A stretch of 64,000 nucleotides of DNA. Source: Styela clava. Its lineage: Eukaryota > Chordata > Ascidiacea > Stolidobranchia > Styelidae. Under the pieces are notes generated by a model. That model made no database searches. It saw only the letters and a list, made by a program, of their open reading frames with translations, and was not told the DNA's origin. Shown here piece after piece: positions 13,169 to 25,768 of this stretch. The DNA lies in the NCBI RefSeq assembly GCF_964204865.1, contig NC_135251.1, positions 14,260,001-14,324,000 on the forward strand, read 5' to 3'. Every line of letters begins with the position of its first letter. Positions within the stretch are counted from its first letter, which is position 1. The translations under genes were made by a program, and so were the position numbers.

Positions 13169-15751
13169 GGTTAAATGGTATTCAAATGTAGGAACATGGT
13201 ACCAACCAAATGCTTTGTGCAGATGGAAAGCACAAGATCAGTTTAAAATTTGGAAACCGTGTATCAATATTACTTATGGTCTTTATGGATTTCGAGATGA
13301 ACTTTTTCTTTATCTTATTTTGCATCACATGATTTTCTTTCTTTACAAAAACTTCAATGGAGAGGTTCAAGGGGATCATGTGAATCTGTTATTGAAATAT
13401 CATGATAATCAGAAAATTATAGATTTGTTATTTTCTGAAACCAGGGAACCTGTTGTTAATGAATTATATACAAAAAGGTACCCGTTTCTAAAATTTTGAA
13501 TCCCATCACTGATATTTTGATAAGAATTGTTTATTCATGGTAGAAGAATTCAATAATAATACAATACATTTTCATATTCGTTTTGTCAATTCTAACTGTT
13601 TGTGCACCCAATTAGTAGTCTCTCTTGAAAGTAACAAAGATTAGTTTTCATCCCCACGCCGCACTACCATTGCTCTTTCTTTCAAAATCGTCTTGTTTTA
13701 TAGAATCTGCATGTTTTTGTTTAATTTTATTATTATTTTTACATTTGTTTCATAGGAGCATAAAACTGTACAGAACAAATTCTTTTCTTTCTTGTTCAAA
13801 CTTTTCTTGTGTAGATTTCTAACATATTGAACTGATTTCTCACGTGTGTTTGGTCTGGAATGTTTCTGCTCAATTATTTATTAATCATCAATATTATAAA
13901 GTGCTACTTGCCAAATAAATATCCATTTCATATATTTCTTCATGTGCGTTACTAATAGCCTATAAAATGGAAATATCTTTGAAAAATTTGTCAGCTGTAT
14001 AAATGAATAGTGTGCGATTGCCGACTTTGAGACTAGTAACAAATATTTTACATTAAGTTCAGGACATAAAAACAGCTTCCTGATTTGTTAACAAAATAGC
14101 CTTTATAAAAATAGCAAGACATCGTCAGGCTATAAAAGTGTTTTTCAAAAGCTATAAAAGTGTTTTTCAAAAGCGAAGGCGGCCTTTTCCACTTTCTGCA
14201 AACCCAGGGACAAAAAGAACTCTGAAAAATATAACTACCAGTATCGTATTTTACTGCCAAAAAGGCAAAGGCGAAACGTCAATTGCGCAGATTGGAGGTT
14301 TTGTCCACACCTAAGGCGCACCAACCTATAAAACACTTTGTAGCATAGGCACCACCTGATCGATGGTACATTAGGCGCACAATCGAAAACAAAAGGATTC
14401 AAAAAGTATCTTACGGTCAGTAATATACAAAACTGTAATACTCGATCATTTTTTAATGGAGCTGGCTAGTAACTAAGTCACATGTACTCAATCATAGGTA
14501 AAGAAAATTCACATACGTCGAGCGCAAATATTTTGCAATGCTAAACTACATTGATTTACATTACAATTTAAGTTATTATCAAGCCTCAAAAATTACTCCT
14601 GAATCTTCTCGCACTTGCATAACCACACATATTGTTGGCAAAAGATCATGGAACCTGCCGCCGGATGTGATCTTTGGATATTGCAACAAATTGTATTTGA
14701 AATGAGCTTTACTAGTTCCATTTAACCCCGCACCAATACAAAATGAGAAACTAGACATGCAAAAATACAATTTGTTCACAATGATTTTGATGATACTTAT
14801 GAACACTGAACAAATTAAAGAACAGTATTGCAGTACTACAGTATAGGTTTCTGAAACTAAAAATTTATCATTAATATATGAAAATATTCATTAAATTAAA
14901 AATAATAAACACAATGACATTAAAAGCATAAAAACGTGCAAAGTGTTTTCCTCATAGTACAAAGGGACTAAAAATCAGAACTTAGGTCATTTGAAACAAA
15001 TATTTGTAAAGCGTCCTGATTACTGAAACTTGAGAATACAATTATACACAGAATTCTTTATTTTCGCAGAAGTGATAAGAAATTTATGGGTTCTGTTTGT
15101 GATCTGCAGAGACTCACATTTAAACTAGTTAATGATCTACAATCAAATATTATTATAATTGTACAACTATCCTTTTCTTCAAAAGTTGATTGAAAGGAAT
15201 ATCCCATTAGTGTAGTGTTGGGGGGCTGGCCTAGTTGGATAACCCGCATTATTTACTTTTATATTGACATGTGTTATTTTCATCACATGCTCAATTTATT
15301 TCTTATTTTGTATTTATTTGTATAAATACTGTTTCAGCCGTCCTGTGTGGGGGAGGCCAGGTTTACTTGCGATTTACGGCAATAAAAGTTCTCATAGTCA
15401 AAACATAATTACTGTTTATAGTGAAGGTAGTTGTGCATCACATGATACATTAGAAACATGCACCAAGATCACATACTACACTGGTAACCACTATTAACTA
15501 CTACCATAATGTATGAATACTTCTGTTCTAAACCACCCAACCACCTTTATAGTTTGAATTAACTCAGGGAACTTAAGTTACATAACTGTGTGCATATAGC
15601 ATGCTGCCCCAGTTACAGGAAATGTCTGATGGTTGCATTATATCCAGTTTAGCCCATGTGACTCGATAAATCGTACACATTTTTGGAATGACATTTTTTG
15701 TGTGATTCCAAAAATAGTTTTGCTAATGATTAAGTTCATTTTTTCATTCAT
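13169..15751. other. Convergent intergenic region RyR / FBXO16
   Basis: This stretch lies between the RyR stop codon and the FBXO16-like stop codon, so it holds both 3' UTRs. An AATAAA at 13914-13919 could serve RyR. A 22-bp direct duplication is at 14129-14172. The start of a tRNA-like A box (TGGCCTAGTTGG) appears near 15226 without a matching B box, suggesting a truncated SINE. A 75-codon minus-strand frame at 14579-14806 has protein-like composition but no partner exons that I could place. No gene is called. Confidence 0.5.
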
Positions 15752-18700
15752 TTAAAAATCGGAATCATCCGATACAACTTCTTTTGGTTTCCATGGACTT
15801 CCTTGTAGTTGTATTGATTTACCTGAAATAAATAACCAGTGAAGTGAGCAGTCGTACCAACTTAAGCACGTAATACTAAATTAATTTGATATCAAAGATG
15901 GTATTGAATTCCATTTATACAAGATTCAATATAGTCAAGGCGGTAAGCTAATTGGACTTTTCATTCATAAATTCAGGCCAACTCAGACCAAGCCAATAGC
16001 AGTGGTCGCCAAACTTTATGTACTACTGGGCCAACTATGCACATTGGTGGTAGCATGTGGGCCACAATAATTTCAGACTTTATACACATCACATCAAATT
16101 TGCCACATCAAATTTCAATTTATGACGTACCCTCAATTTCTATTTCTGTGGCAATTACAACTAACAGTAGGTACGTTCGGCAAGTAAACGACATACAACT
16201 GACAAGCGCTACTTACTACAAAACAAACGTTGTACAACAGCCATTGTTATGACACACATCCATGCGTAGATAATTAAATATTGAGTAATTTTTGTTTTAC
16301 TCATTAAACGAGATGTGGTAGCGCGACGCATTTGGCCAGTTTGCCATCCATTTGGATTTCCATATTTAACTTGAGAGAGATGAATACCGATAAGATGACT
16401 TAATCACCACAGCCATTCGACGGGTTTTGTAGTCCAGAATATGAGAATAGTTGGCCAGTAATTTGTTTGTGACCAGCCAGTGATTACATGAACCACCCTT
16501 CGATGGTGAGAAGTCCAGTAATACTCTCGCAGATAAATCCTATCCTATTAAAGATCTTCAAATGAGCTGTTTCACTGACAGGGCTAACTTGAACTGTAGT
16601 AAATGATATGACAGTGACTATTTCTGTCACAAGTGAAAGCCTATATACATATATTTGTTAGCTCATCAGTGTTCGCTTGTAACTTTTTTCATAACTCTTT
16701 TCTTTTTTAGTTAGGGCTACGGACATTGATTCAAGATCATTTCATACATTAGTTTCATTATTTTACCTTTTCCTGCTTCTTTCATTTCATATTTAGTAGT
16801 TTTTGCAAGCGGTTTTGCAGCTGGAACAATTGGAGATGAATCAGGTTTAAAAACATCAGGCTTAATTTCTTTTTCTTGACTAAAACTCTTGTCAGTACTT
16901 AGACGAGCCACTGGCTTTGGACGGACAGCTGAAAACAAATCTTTTGCTAGTAAAGACAGCAATACATGAAGTATTATCAGTTTGGTGTACCATGCACCCA
17001 AGGAAAATTTGTCTTCATGAAATCGCAATCAACATTTAGAGTTTTAGAAGTTAGAAATTATTTTTGAAACTGAATAAAGCTCAACAGCGACTTTTTATAA
17101 TCTAAAATTTGTTATCAATTTGGTGGTAAGATAATTTATCGTAAAGTTATACAGAGGTTTTACAAATCCATGAGATAAAAAAGTTAAGAACTTTGATAAT
17201 GACAACAGCATGAATATGGACTAACAGATACAGAAGTCTCTGTGGCAGAGTGGATGTAAACTTCGCCAACTGATATGACAGCCCTAAGACAAAAAAACGA
17301 GCATCATCCGTTTTATACATTGGAACACAAGTTATCAGAAACTGAAACTTACTTGCATCCTTCATTGTAAGATTTGACAAATCTGGAGGATTTGTCTTGC
17401 AATGTTGTGGAGAAGAAGATGATAAGACTGAAAAATATACAAAGAAGCAAAACTGAGCATGTTGTCATCAGGCAGAAAAACTTAAAAGATGTGGAAATAA
17501 TAATCATACTCGATCATTACAACTAAAATTGAAGATTGAATGTTAGATGGCTAACAGTGTTTCACTATTATATTTTTTGTATGGGATTTGAACCAGAGAT
17601 TTGCAAACTGCGATACTAACACAGTCAAGTCCAACACTTGAACTGTGAGGCAAACCTGCGATACTAACACAGTCAAGTCCAACACTTGAACTGTGAGGCA
17701 AACCTGCGATACTAACACAGTCAAGTCCAACACGTGAACTGTGAGGCAAACCTGCGATACTAACACAGTCAAGTCCAACACATGAACTGTGAGGCAAACC
17801 TGCGATACTAACACAGTCAAGTCCAACACGTGAACTGTGGGGCAATCACTTCCTAAGCTTAAGATGAATGCGCGTCAGAAAATATTATTTTGGAGAAATT
17901 TGAACAAAGAATGACAACAAATAAAATAATCCATTACGAAACAAAAATATGTCTTTCTATTTACGAAAGCAATTATAAATGCACATACCTGGACTCTGTG
18001 AATGAAGACCAGATGTGTAATGAGTTGAGGTATTCAGTGTTCCACTCATACCATGTTGTATTGGACTGCTTGTACTAACATAATATGTAGATGCCTGTAA
18101 TGTTGCACCCCCATTCATGGATCCATGTAGGTTTGGTGATGCTGAAAATAAAGGAGTTGAAGGATGAGAAATCCGACAAAACTCTCTTCTGGTTACAAGT
18201 TCATGTCCAGGTATAGGGATCATTAACAGGTTAACCACAGGATTCAAACCAGCAAAGGATAATCAGAGGTGCGATGGCAAGTGTGTTGTGCCTAACGCTT
18301 AGCATGATATGTAAAAACCAGGCTTGACTTGACATAACAAACACTTGCATGAGGGATGACCAAAATATACCATTCGAAAACTGGAAATGAAGGAAAATCA
18401 GGTAACACTGATTCGATGGGTTGGGTATATTTTTTGTAACGCATTACTGTATTAGAATATTTAAAACAATCTGGTGATATATTTTAGCTGAAAATGAGTT
18501 CGATCAGAACTAATAAATGTAAATATAATATAAACTAGAAGCTATAGATCAGGGCTACTCAACTGGCGGACCGCGGTACGAATCCGGACCTTTCGACCAT
18601 TTAATTTGGACCGCGTCTGCTTGTTTGTTTTGGGAGCATAAGCATCGTTAGGTACTTTCAGATGATTTTGATACAATTTAAATACACAGCTATGCAGTTT

Positions 18701-21700
18701 GTCGTACTGGTACCAATATGCGACATTTGTGTTTATATTTGCGAGCCATTATTTGACATTTCGTTTATTTAATGGAAAAATATTCTGTATGTCCGGACCC
18801 CAGTAATTTTGAAGTTTTCTAAACGGACCTTCGGTGAAAATAGTTGAGTACCCCTGCTATAGATCATAACATAATTTAACGCAAAATATGAATAATTTTG
18901 TATATGAATGACAAATTGAAACCCTTTTCGCTGGCTCTGATATGTAGGGCTTTACTTTAGAATAGGTTTAGCATTTCCTACCTGATTTTCACACGCAAGG
19001 TGACGTTAAGGGTATGGGATTCGAACCGAAGGGCCGAGATTTTAACCGGTGACGTCATCATAGATATTAAACCTAACCTAATCACTGGGGAACCACATTG
19101 GAAAATGCTGTTGAACACCAGATAGAGATTGTCCCGACAATATTTCAATGAAATCCCAACTTGCTCAATTTTCATAAAAAGAGCCGATCATGTGAAAAAC
19201 AAGTCAGACAATTTTAATAGACAGACTCGTTTAAACAAAACAAATAATGAATCAACATAATAAAAAATTTAATGTCTCATTTAAAAATAATTCGTTTACC
19301 TCCTGTGTAGGTAAAATTTGAAACACTTGCACTCATCATATTTCTTTCTGAAGCTAATTTTCCACCAGAACTATGTGTTACAGGTTTGTTTGAAAGAGAT
19401 TGTAAATCTAGAGATTGTGTCACTGATGAATTCTTCACTGCAGTAGAGGGTCGTGGTTCCATACTTGACTTCACTGGTCCCTGAACACTTTTTCTTCCAG
19501 ATAAAACGACAGAACCCTATTAAATATAACAAAGACCTTGAAAACTTGTCTGGAAATAGTGTATAATTGTGAGAATAACTTTTGTACCTATCTGTATGCA
19601 ACCAAAGGTACGTTACAGACTGGAAGGGCAAATTTAGGTGCAGCTTTAATCCTGATGTTCTGTACTTTTTTATTCAAAATTAAAAAGGGAAATTCTGGAC
19701 ATATAAACTAACAAAGAATTACGCCAACTAAGAATTCTCAGTGGAAATTTAAAAAAAAACTTGCACCAAAGCTGGTATTATCAAAATTTGGTTTACTTGG
19801 AGTTCGGATCTGGAGTCCGAGATTAAATTTTCTACAAATTGGAGTTCAAGTCCAGATTTTAGTCGACCATTAGCCGAGAATCGGAGTCGTTTTCAAACAG
19901 CTTAGGTTTTTGGGTGTAAATTTTCCCCAAATATCAATTACTGAATCGTCACAGCCATAAACGATTTCTAGGTTAGGTTTGAGGTCACTTCCACACAAAT
20001 TAGAGGCAATAAATACGGTAGGTGATTTACCGAAGCAGACTTTGGCCTCCTTGGATTCTTCTGTTTGTCCTTCTGTTTATTGTCAAGATAATTATATCTG
20101 AATGAATAATATGTATACATGTTACTTCTGAACAAGTTTCATAGTTTACTATTCGAAAGTGAAAGATCTAATGAAGCTCAGTTACTGTTGTTTCATTTAT
20201 TAAGTATCATGGAAAAAATAGTAATACATATCTATTCCGTCAAACAACTAGTTTGCAAGAAATGTTAAGCGATACAAGAAATTGTACGAAAAATTGTGTA
20301 GGCAATGCTGAACTGGTCAGATACCAGTCCTTCCAAAATTAGTAGCTCTTTACATATCACTAGCAGGAATAAAGATGAGGGAACACCTCATAAAATCAGG
20401 TCACTGTTGAAAGATTTGCCTGCAAGCCCTACTTTAGTGTGACATTTTGCATTGATGTAAACCAGTGGTCCCCAACCTTTTATGAATCGTGGACCCCTCT
20501 TGAAGGCTTTTTATCATGCCCGTGTTTACAGTGTTGATTTTGATTGATAGATTCTAAATAACATTATGTTTAAACAATTCATGCTCAAGAAAGTGAAAAA
20601 CTCAGTGAAAACTAGGAAGAACAGGGAGTTTTCTTGTAAATGGAAAAGTAAAATCGGTTTTGCGCCAAGCACTGTGGCCACGGGCCCCCGGTTGGGAACA
20701 GCTGATGTAAACCTTCAATATTGAAACATAATTTTTCAACATGTACCTCATTGTGTCAGTTGGATTAGGATCTGACCCTTTCCAAGGTGGTGGTTCCCAT
20801 TTTGGTGCAGGTATCGGCACAGATTTTGGTGCAAAACTTGCTTTTTTTCTTCTTGACGTGGAAGCAGATGACATATGACTTCTTGCAGTTGAAAGTTGTG
20901 TACGATCTGTTCTAGCTGTGTCAGGCTGTTTCAAATCAAATTCATGATGCTTTGGTTCTTCCTAAAAACGATAATAATTCAATGTCAATGTTACTGAACA
21001 GCTTACCTTTTATTGGGTGCCACTGACTGAGATGTTTATCATAACTGTTTATGCTTGTAGTTTACTTCATACTAAATATATATAGATAACCATAATCCTA
21101 CTCTACACCCTGTATGATCACTTTGATTTTATTTTCCGAAGATGGATAAAACTATTCATGTTTTAGACAAAATGACTTTTTTTAGTGTTTGAAGTACTTA
21201 AGCTTATTTTTTAACAAAATTTATGCACAAAAAAAGTATTTCCAAACAATATGATTTTAAAATCCCTCTTTCACAACTAAATCTACATTTTGACCTTAAA
21301 TCAGAGGGTCCTTAATATTTTCATTCTCATTAAATCCAAACCAAACATTTATTGAAGAAACTAGGTGAAATAAAATTACCCTGACAGAGTCACTAATATG
21401 ACTAGTTTTAACCTGTAAACTGACTGTAAATTTTCAAAAATCAAGTAAAACTGTAATGAAAATTTGAAACACTATGTTGGTATCAGAATTTTGTATCTTT
21501 TGCATGTCTATTTGGGTCAGCGACCATTTTGTATTTGCACAACCAGTATTGACTGGTTTTATTCAGAGGGGTGAGTCCACAACATTCAGGAAAAGAGGGT
21601 TTCATGGCGGTGGAAAGACTGAGATCCACAGGTTTACCCTACACAGAAGAGAGTGTTACCTTTGCTTTTACATAGTGTAGTTGATGTATTGTAGCAATAT

Positions 21701-23983
21701 AATGTCGTTTCCATATAGTTTCTTCATATTGTGATGGTTGATGTGTTGGATACCAACCAAATCTCAAACATTTAGGTCTCCATACACAATCTAGCTCTGT
21801 GAGATATTTCCAATACCAGGACACCTGTATGAAAGTCTTATTCCACATTCAAATACGAAATACAATTTTTGCTGATAGTTTGTGCTAGATAAAGCAAAAA
21901 TATTCTTGTTTCCAAGCTATTACAGACAGACTAAGATCTGACTGCATTTTAATAAATATTTCTAGAAAAATCTGAATCAAAAACAATCTGAATATTGTTT
22001 TTTCTGTGAACGTCCCTTTTTGAATTGTTATGTTTTTGTTGTGAAATATACCTACTTCAAATTTTTAAATTCAAAAGCTGAATTCTGGAATACATTAAAT
22101 CTTTTATAAAATCATCCCTAGTTACTGTAAATATGTGTTATGTTAATAGTACTACTACAACTCAAAATATTGATAAATATTGTACCTGAGAACATCGACA
22201 AAGACTCCTCGGATCAAGAAAAGAAAATACATAAAGCGATAAAACTCTAGGTAGCCTTTTTGTAAAATCAAATTTTTCCTCAGGAAATTTTTGCCTCAGT
22301 TCATCTGTAAAATAAGTATTCGAAATTGAAAATATTGTAAGAATCCCATATCACAATACCGATTTCAATGTGCTTGTTAGAAACATTGTATTATGGAATA
22401 TATTATTGATAAACCAGTTGGATGTAAGTGATTCTCTTATATCACTTACACCAATATTCTGTTTTTGTTTTCACTATAGCGACGGTTTTTGCTTTCTACA
22501 GTTATCATGCTATGTATGAGAAACACACTCCCAACACACCCCCTTTCCTTTCACCACCAGGATAAGCCATAAAATTATGTGCAAGAAGATTGCAAGAATC
22601 CTCACTGTTTTAGGGTGGTTCACGACTTCACGTAACTGCTGGTTGGTTACAACTTCTTCCATCATCAAGTCTATGTACCTAAAATGAATAACTCGAGGAA
22701 TACTTCCACACACGGCATGGACTGGTTACCGAGCGATTGACCACGATTCCTCACATGATTAAATCATTGTATCTTCCTTTGTCCGAGACAAACATGACAA
22801 TTTTATCGTATCAAAATTCGAGTACCAAAATATTTTAATTTTTTCAACTTACTATGAACAGCAAGCAGATGCTTCTCAGATAAACTTTTAAAAATATCAT
22901 CTATTACAATTCTACGTTGTTTTTCATTCCATTTTTCAAACTGTAAAAATAAGATAAAATAATAACTGTAAGATAAGTTAGAATCAGATATACTCAAAAC
23001 ATGAGAAATAAGACACATATCTAGGTAATTGCTTTTGAATTTAACACTAACCCATTTTTGAATTATAGTTCTTCTTTCTTCAAAAACCTAAAAATATAAA
23101 TTAGAAATTAAATTAATCCATCTCTTAAAGAATGGTAGAAATTGTTTTTCTTAACAACATCTATAATGTAGGATTTACATATTTACCCTAGGGAAGAGGA
23201 AAGCCAATATGACCGTGTAACCATATGGCCAACCACAGCCTCTCGTCCGGTTACCATTCCATGCTGAGTATGGGATTAGTTAGTTATTTGTTTTCAAAAG
23301 CATGGACTTGATGGTGGAGGAAGCCGTAACCGACCAGCATTATTCAACAATTGCACTACCAAAATCTGACATTTATGTTAAAACCCTGTCCATGTTTTCC
23401 CAATCGCCATGTTTTTTCGAATAACAATAAAACACATAGTTTGGAGATAATAAAATTAAATAAATAATAAAATCAAATAAATAATTAATGGAATACCTAT
23501 TCCCTTATTAATCATTCCCTCGTTAATTCAAAAGTTCCCAACTTTTTAAACTCATTATGCTTTTACCTTCCGTAATACAAAGCAACATGCATTGACAAGA
23601 AAATCTTATTTTATTAACATCAACCAAGACATATTATGACATTTAATTAATCAATGTGTTATGTGACCTCATAGATATATATTTCCTTTTTTAAGAGAGT
23701 TTGCTCAAAGCAAGGTCAAGCCACGAGGGCCATGTTTAGGGGGTCGGCTTATATGTGAGTATATACGGTAGTCGGTAATTGATGTTTGGTGAATCTCTCA
23801 ACATGAGTTTGGGAACCACTATCTTAATTAAGCTGAAGAGTAATTAATTGCTCCATTTGACAGTCTCCATTCTGAATGATATTATACCTGAGAATTTGCT
23901 CCAGTATTTGTCATAGGTGTCCATGTACTTTTTGCAATATTAGTGGTCTGCTGTTTATTTTTAGTAGGAGGTGCAAACGCCAT
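15752..23983 (-). CDS. FBXO16: F-box only protein 16-like
   Basis: Predicted substrate-recognition subunit of an SCF ubiquitin ligase, binding Skp1 through its F-box. Twelve coding exons (5' to 3' on the minus strand): 23888-23983, 23052-23087, 22853-22940, 22186-22304, 21660-21824, 20747-20961, 20031-20097, 19300-19516, 17989-18141, 17353-17427, 16767-16928, 15752-15822. They total 1464 bases, 487 residues, in one open frame. The start MAFAPP and the following STWTP match the vertebrate FBXO16 N-terminus. Exons 2-3 give a KWFEKWNEKQRR-type helix. Exons 4-5 give the F-box (LPRVLSLYVFSFLDPRSLCR, then CLRFGWYP and ETIWKRHYI). The WKGSDPNPTDTMRYNYLDN block spanning exons 6-7 is the diagnostic FBXO16 motif. 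Exons 8-12 add a Ser/Thr-rich tail of about 220 residues ending EVVSDDSDF, which makes the protein much longer than the roughly 290-residue mammalian one. The small last exon depends on using the donor at 16766; without it the frame would end at 16717. Confidence 0.9.
17609..17845. repeat. Five-copy 48-bp tandem repeat
   Basis: Units begin at 17609, 17657, 17705, 17753 and 17801, exactly 48 bases apart, with only a few substitutions (cacttgaac, cacgtgaac, catgaac variants). The last copy is partial. The array lies in the intron between FBXO16 exons 9 and 10. On the minus strand the last unit runs into ctgGTTCAAATCCc, a good RNA polymerase III B box, so the array looks like an expansion of the 5' part of a tRNA-derived SINE. 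Because 48 is a multiple of three, it creates long open frames that are not genes. Confidence 0.93.
18550..18856. mobile_element. hAT-like MITE, 307 bp, perfect 8-bp TSD
   Basis: The element begins CAGGGCTACTCAACT and ends AGTTGAGTACCCCTG, imperfect inverted repeats of each other. It is flanked by the identical octamer ctatagat (18542-18549 and 18857-18864). An 8-bp duplication and CAGGG-type ends fit the hAT superfamily. There is no open frame, so it is non-autonomous. It sits in the FBXO16 intron between exons 8 and 9. Confidence 0.92.
20463..20704. mobile_element. hAT-like MITE, 242 bp, perfect 8-bp TSD
   Basis: Ends are CAGTGGTCCCCAACC and GGTTGGGAACAGCTG, inverted with two mismatches. 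The flanks are atgtaaac on both sides (20455-20462 and 20705-20712). It is non-coding and lies 42 bp beyond the splice donor of FBXO16 exon 6. Confidence 0.92.
22560..22810 (+). repeat. Dispersed repeat R1
   Basis: Contains ataaaattatgtgcaagaag, ggtggttcacgacttcacgt, gctggttggttacaacttct and cacggcatggactggttacc. It is immediately followed, after a short gap, by FBXO16 exon 3 on the other strand. Confidence 0.7.
23200..23345 (-). repeat. Dispersed repeat R1, reverse orientation
   Basis: The plus strand reads gaccgtgtaaccatatggcc, ctcgtccggttaccattcca and gatggtggaggaagccgtaa, the complement of the core seen elsewhere. It lies in the FBXO16 intron between exons 1 and 2. Confidence 0.65.
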
Positions 23984-24559
23984 GATTATACAAAACAGTT
24001 CAGTATAATTAAAATAACAAAACTATTAAATACAAAATACAAATATCATGAGCAAAAAATGCTTATTACACACAAAGTTGAATAATTGCAAAATATACAT
24101 ATATGCTAATTACTTAAGAAAAAAGCATTGAATCAGTTGGACAGAGAATAAAACAACTGAAGGCAGTGTAAAATTGAAAGGTTAATTAAAAAAAGAAATT
24201 CTAAGGAAATAAGAGGCATTAATTACTCTGACCATGAGGTGGCATAAGACGGATATTAAAATGCAAATACACATGGATTTATAGATAAAATGAATGGGAA
24301 AATATTGTGTGTTATATCTTTGAGAAAATAAAAGTGGCAATATCATCTTCTTTCAGATAATGTAATCAGTTACCTAATTCAAGCAAATTGGGATCAGTAT
24401 TAGCCAGAAATATGCCAATACATTTCTAACTTGGGATGTAAAAATGAATGATATCTTAGACACATTTCCTGGATGGTTGATAAAATTTGGGTTCAGTAAA
24501 CAGGCATATTACAATCCCATTCATAGCTAAGTGAGAGAACTTTCATATAAACATTGTCT

Positions 24560-24745
24560 AGTGTGAGCATGATGGCCTGGTTGTTAAGGAATTAGATTTA
24601 GATTGCAGGTTGCAGATCTATGGTTCAAGCCTCATGCCCACAACTTCACTGATAAATTGGGTAGATAATGCCAAAGAAGAAAGATTCCAGTCTTCGAAAC
24701 TTGTCTACTTGTCCACTGCCTTATTTGGAGCATAAGCCGTATAAA
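24560..24745 (+). repeat. tRNA-derived SINE
   Basis: An A-box-like TGGCCTGGTTG is followed about 45 bases later by the B box GGTTCAAGCC, then a tail containing gataaattgggtagataatgcc. The same tail (attgggtaggcaatac or its complement) recurs near 2310-2480, 10410-10520, 12650-12790, 20300-20360 and 30900-30950. It is therefore one dispersed family with several truncated copies in both orientations. No copy here folds as an intact tRNA. Confidence 0.6.
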
Positions 24746-24751
24746 TATATC

Positions 24752-24861
24752 GGTACTCCTAAAGTATGCGCACCAAGATGTGGCATAACCTGAACCCTAA
24801 CCTGGTACACAACCAGAGTTCAGGCTGTGCGCCATTTTGGTCCGCATACTCCAGGAGGTCC
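24752..24861. mobile_element. 110-bp foldback MITE related to the 236-bp family
   Basis: Ends GGTACTCCTAAAGTATGCG and CGCATACTCCAGGAGGTCC are inverted. The interior has AACCCTAACCTGG and AAGATG-type sequence like the 236-bp family. Flanking octamers aatatatc and aatatata match at seven of eight bases. It is inserted at the tail of the preceding SINE. Confidence 0.75.
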
Positions 24862-25768
24862 AATATATAATATGAAAAACGTAGATTAATTAGGAAAGTT
24901 AGGACTGATAAGAAGTGTCCTCAGACCATTTGAAATTATTATATCAGATAACCTTAGTCAAGTGAAACCCCTGCCTCATTCTGAGAACTCAATCAGAGAA
25001 GTGATACTAGCATTTTAGAATGAAAATATTATTTGTTCAATACCACCGTATTGTATTGCGAAAGAAATAAACATTTATTGAATTAAATAAATTAATGACG
25101 AAAAAAGTTCAAGAGTTCAAGGACCAATTATAAACAATGTTGCAAAAAAACATACCGTATACATTGCAAAAAGAAAGCTTAGTAACTATCATAAATGTTC
25201 TTATGATATAATTGGCAAACAAATGCACATTCATTACATACAAAAGACACTACAATGTAAAGAATGACTGTTTAATGAAAGAAGAAAAAAAAGAAACTAA
25301 CAATAATAATAGGTATGAAGGAGAAAACATTTCATTTTGAGATTGAAAAATTTCATTCGAAGAAAAAAATAACACAGAAGTTGAATAAAACAACGGGAAG
25401 TACAAAATGATGAGCACAAAAAAATGGCTCAAATCTCACGCCAACATATTAAATGCATTAAAAATATAGCAATATATAAATTGGCAATTGGCATGTTGTT
25501 TAGATATAATTCAAATATTAAAAAGGTCCATAGAAACAGAAATGTATAGGCTATTCATATTTGTGTGTATTGAGATTTTAATTCTATTGAATTTAATATT
25601 TAGACATCCTTTCATATTGCTATATTTCTGGTCTGACTGCGCGATAACTCTGGACAGTTTGATGAATATGATAATTCACTTCAAATACAGATATTACAGA
25701 AAAACAAACGCCAATTCATATTGAAGTTCATATTTAATGGACAATTTCAAGAAACCTTTCAATTGAAA

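Larger units (their letters stand above)
23984..25768. other. Intergenic region FBXO16 start / CCNF stop
   Basis: This holds the FBXO16 5' flank and the CCNF 3' UTR. A tRNA-derived SINE and a small foldback element (listed separately) occupy 24560-24861. The rest is AT-rich with no supported frame. On the minus strand an ATTAAA (25733-25738), about 30 bases past the CCNF stop, is a candidate poly(A) signal. Confidence 0.5.

Noticed and set aside
14579..14806. 75-codon minus-strand frame ending VREDSGVIFEA
   Set aside because: Protein-like composition but no start context, partner exons or recognisable motif; lies in the RyR/FBXO16 3' region.
16000..16500. hAT element starting CAGTGGTCGCCAAACTT
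   Set aside because: Only the left end is recognisable; no right inverted repeat or matching duplication was found.
17543..17845. Minus-strand 100-codon frame with repeated VGLDCVSIAGLPHSS units
   Set aside because: It is a translation of the 48-bp tandem array; two frames stay open because the unit is a multiple of three, and it lies in an FBXO16 intron.
17609..17845. CRISPR-like array
   Set aside because: Units are directly adjacent with no unique spacers, and the context is an animal intron.
19020..19070. tRNA gene suggested by a perfect B box on the minus strand (GGTTCGAATCCC)
   Set aside because: No matching cloverleaf or convincing A box; more likely a SINE head.
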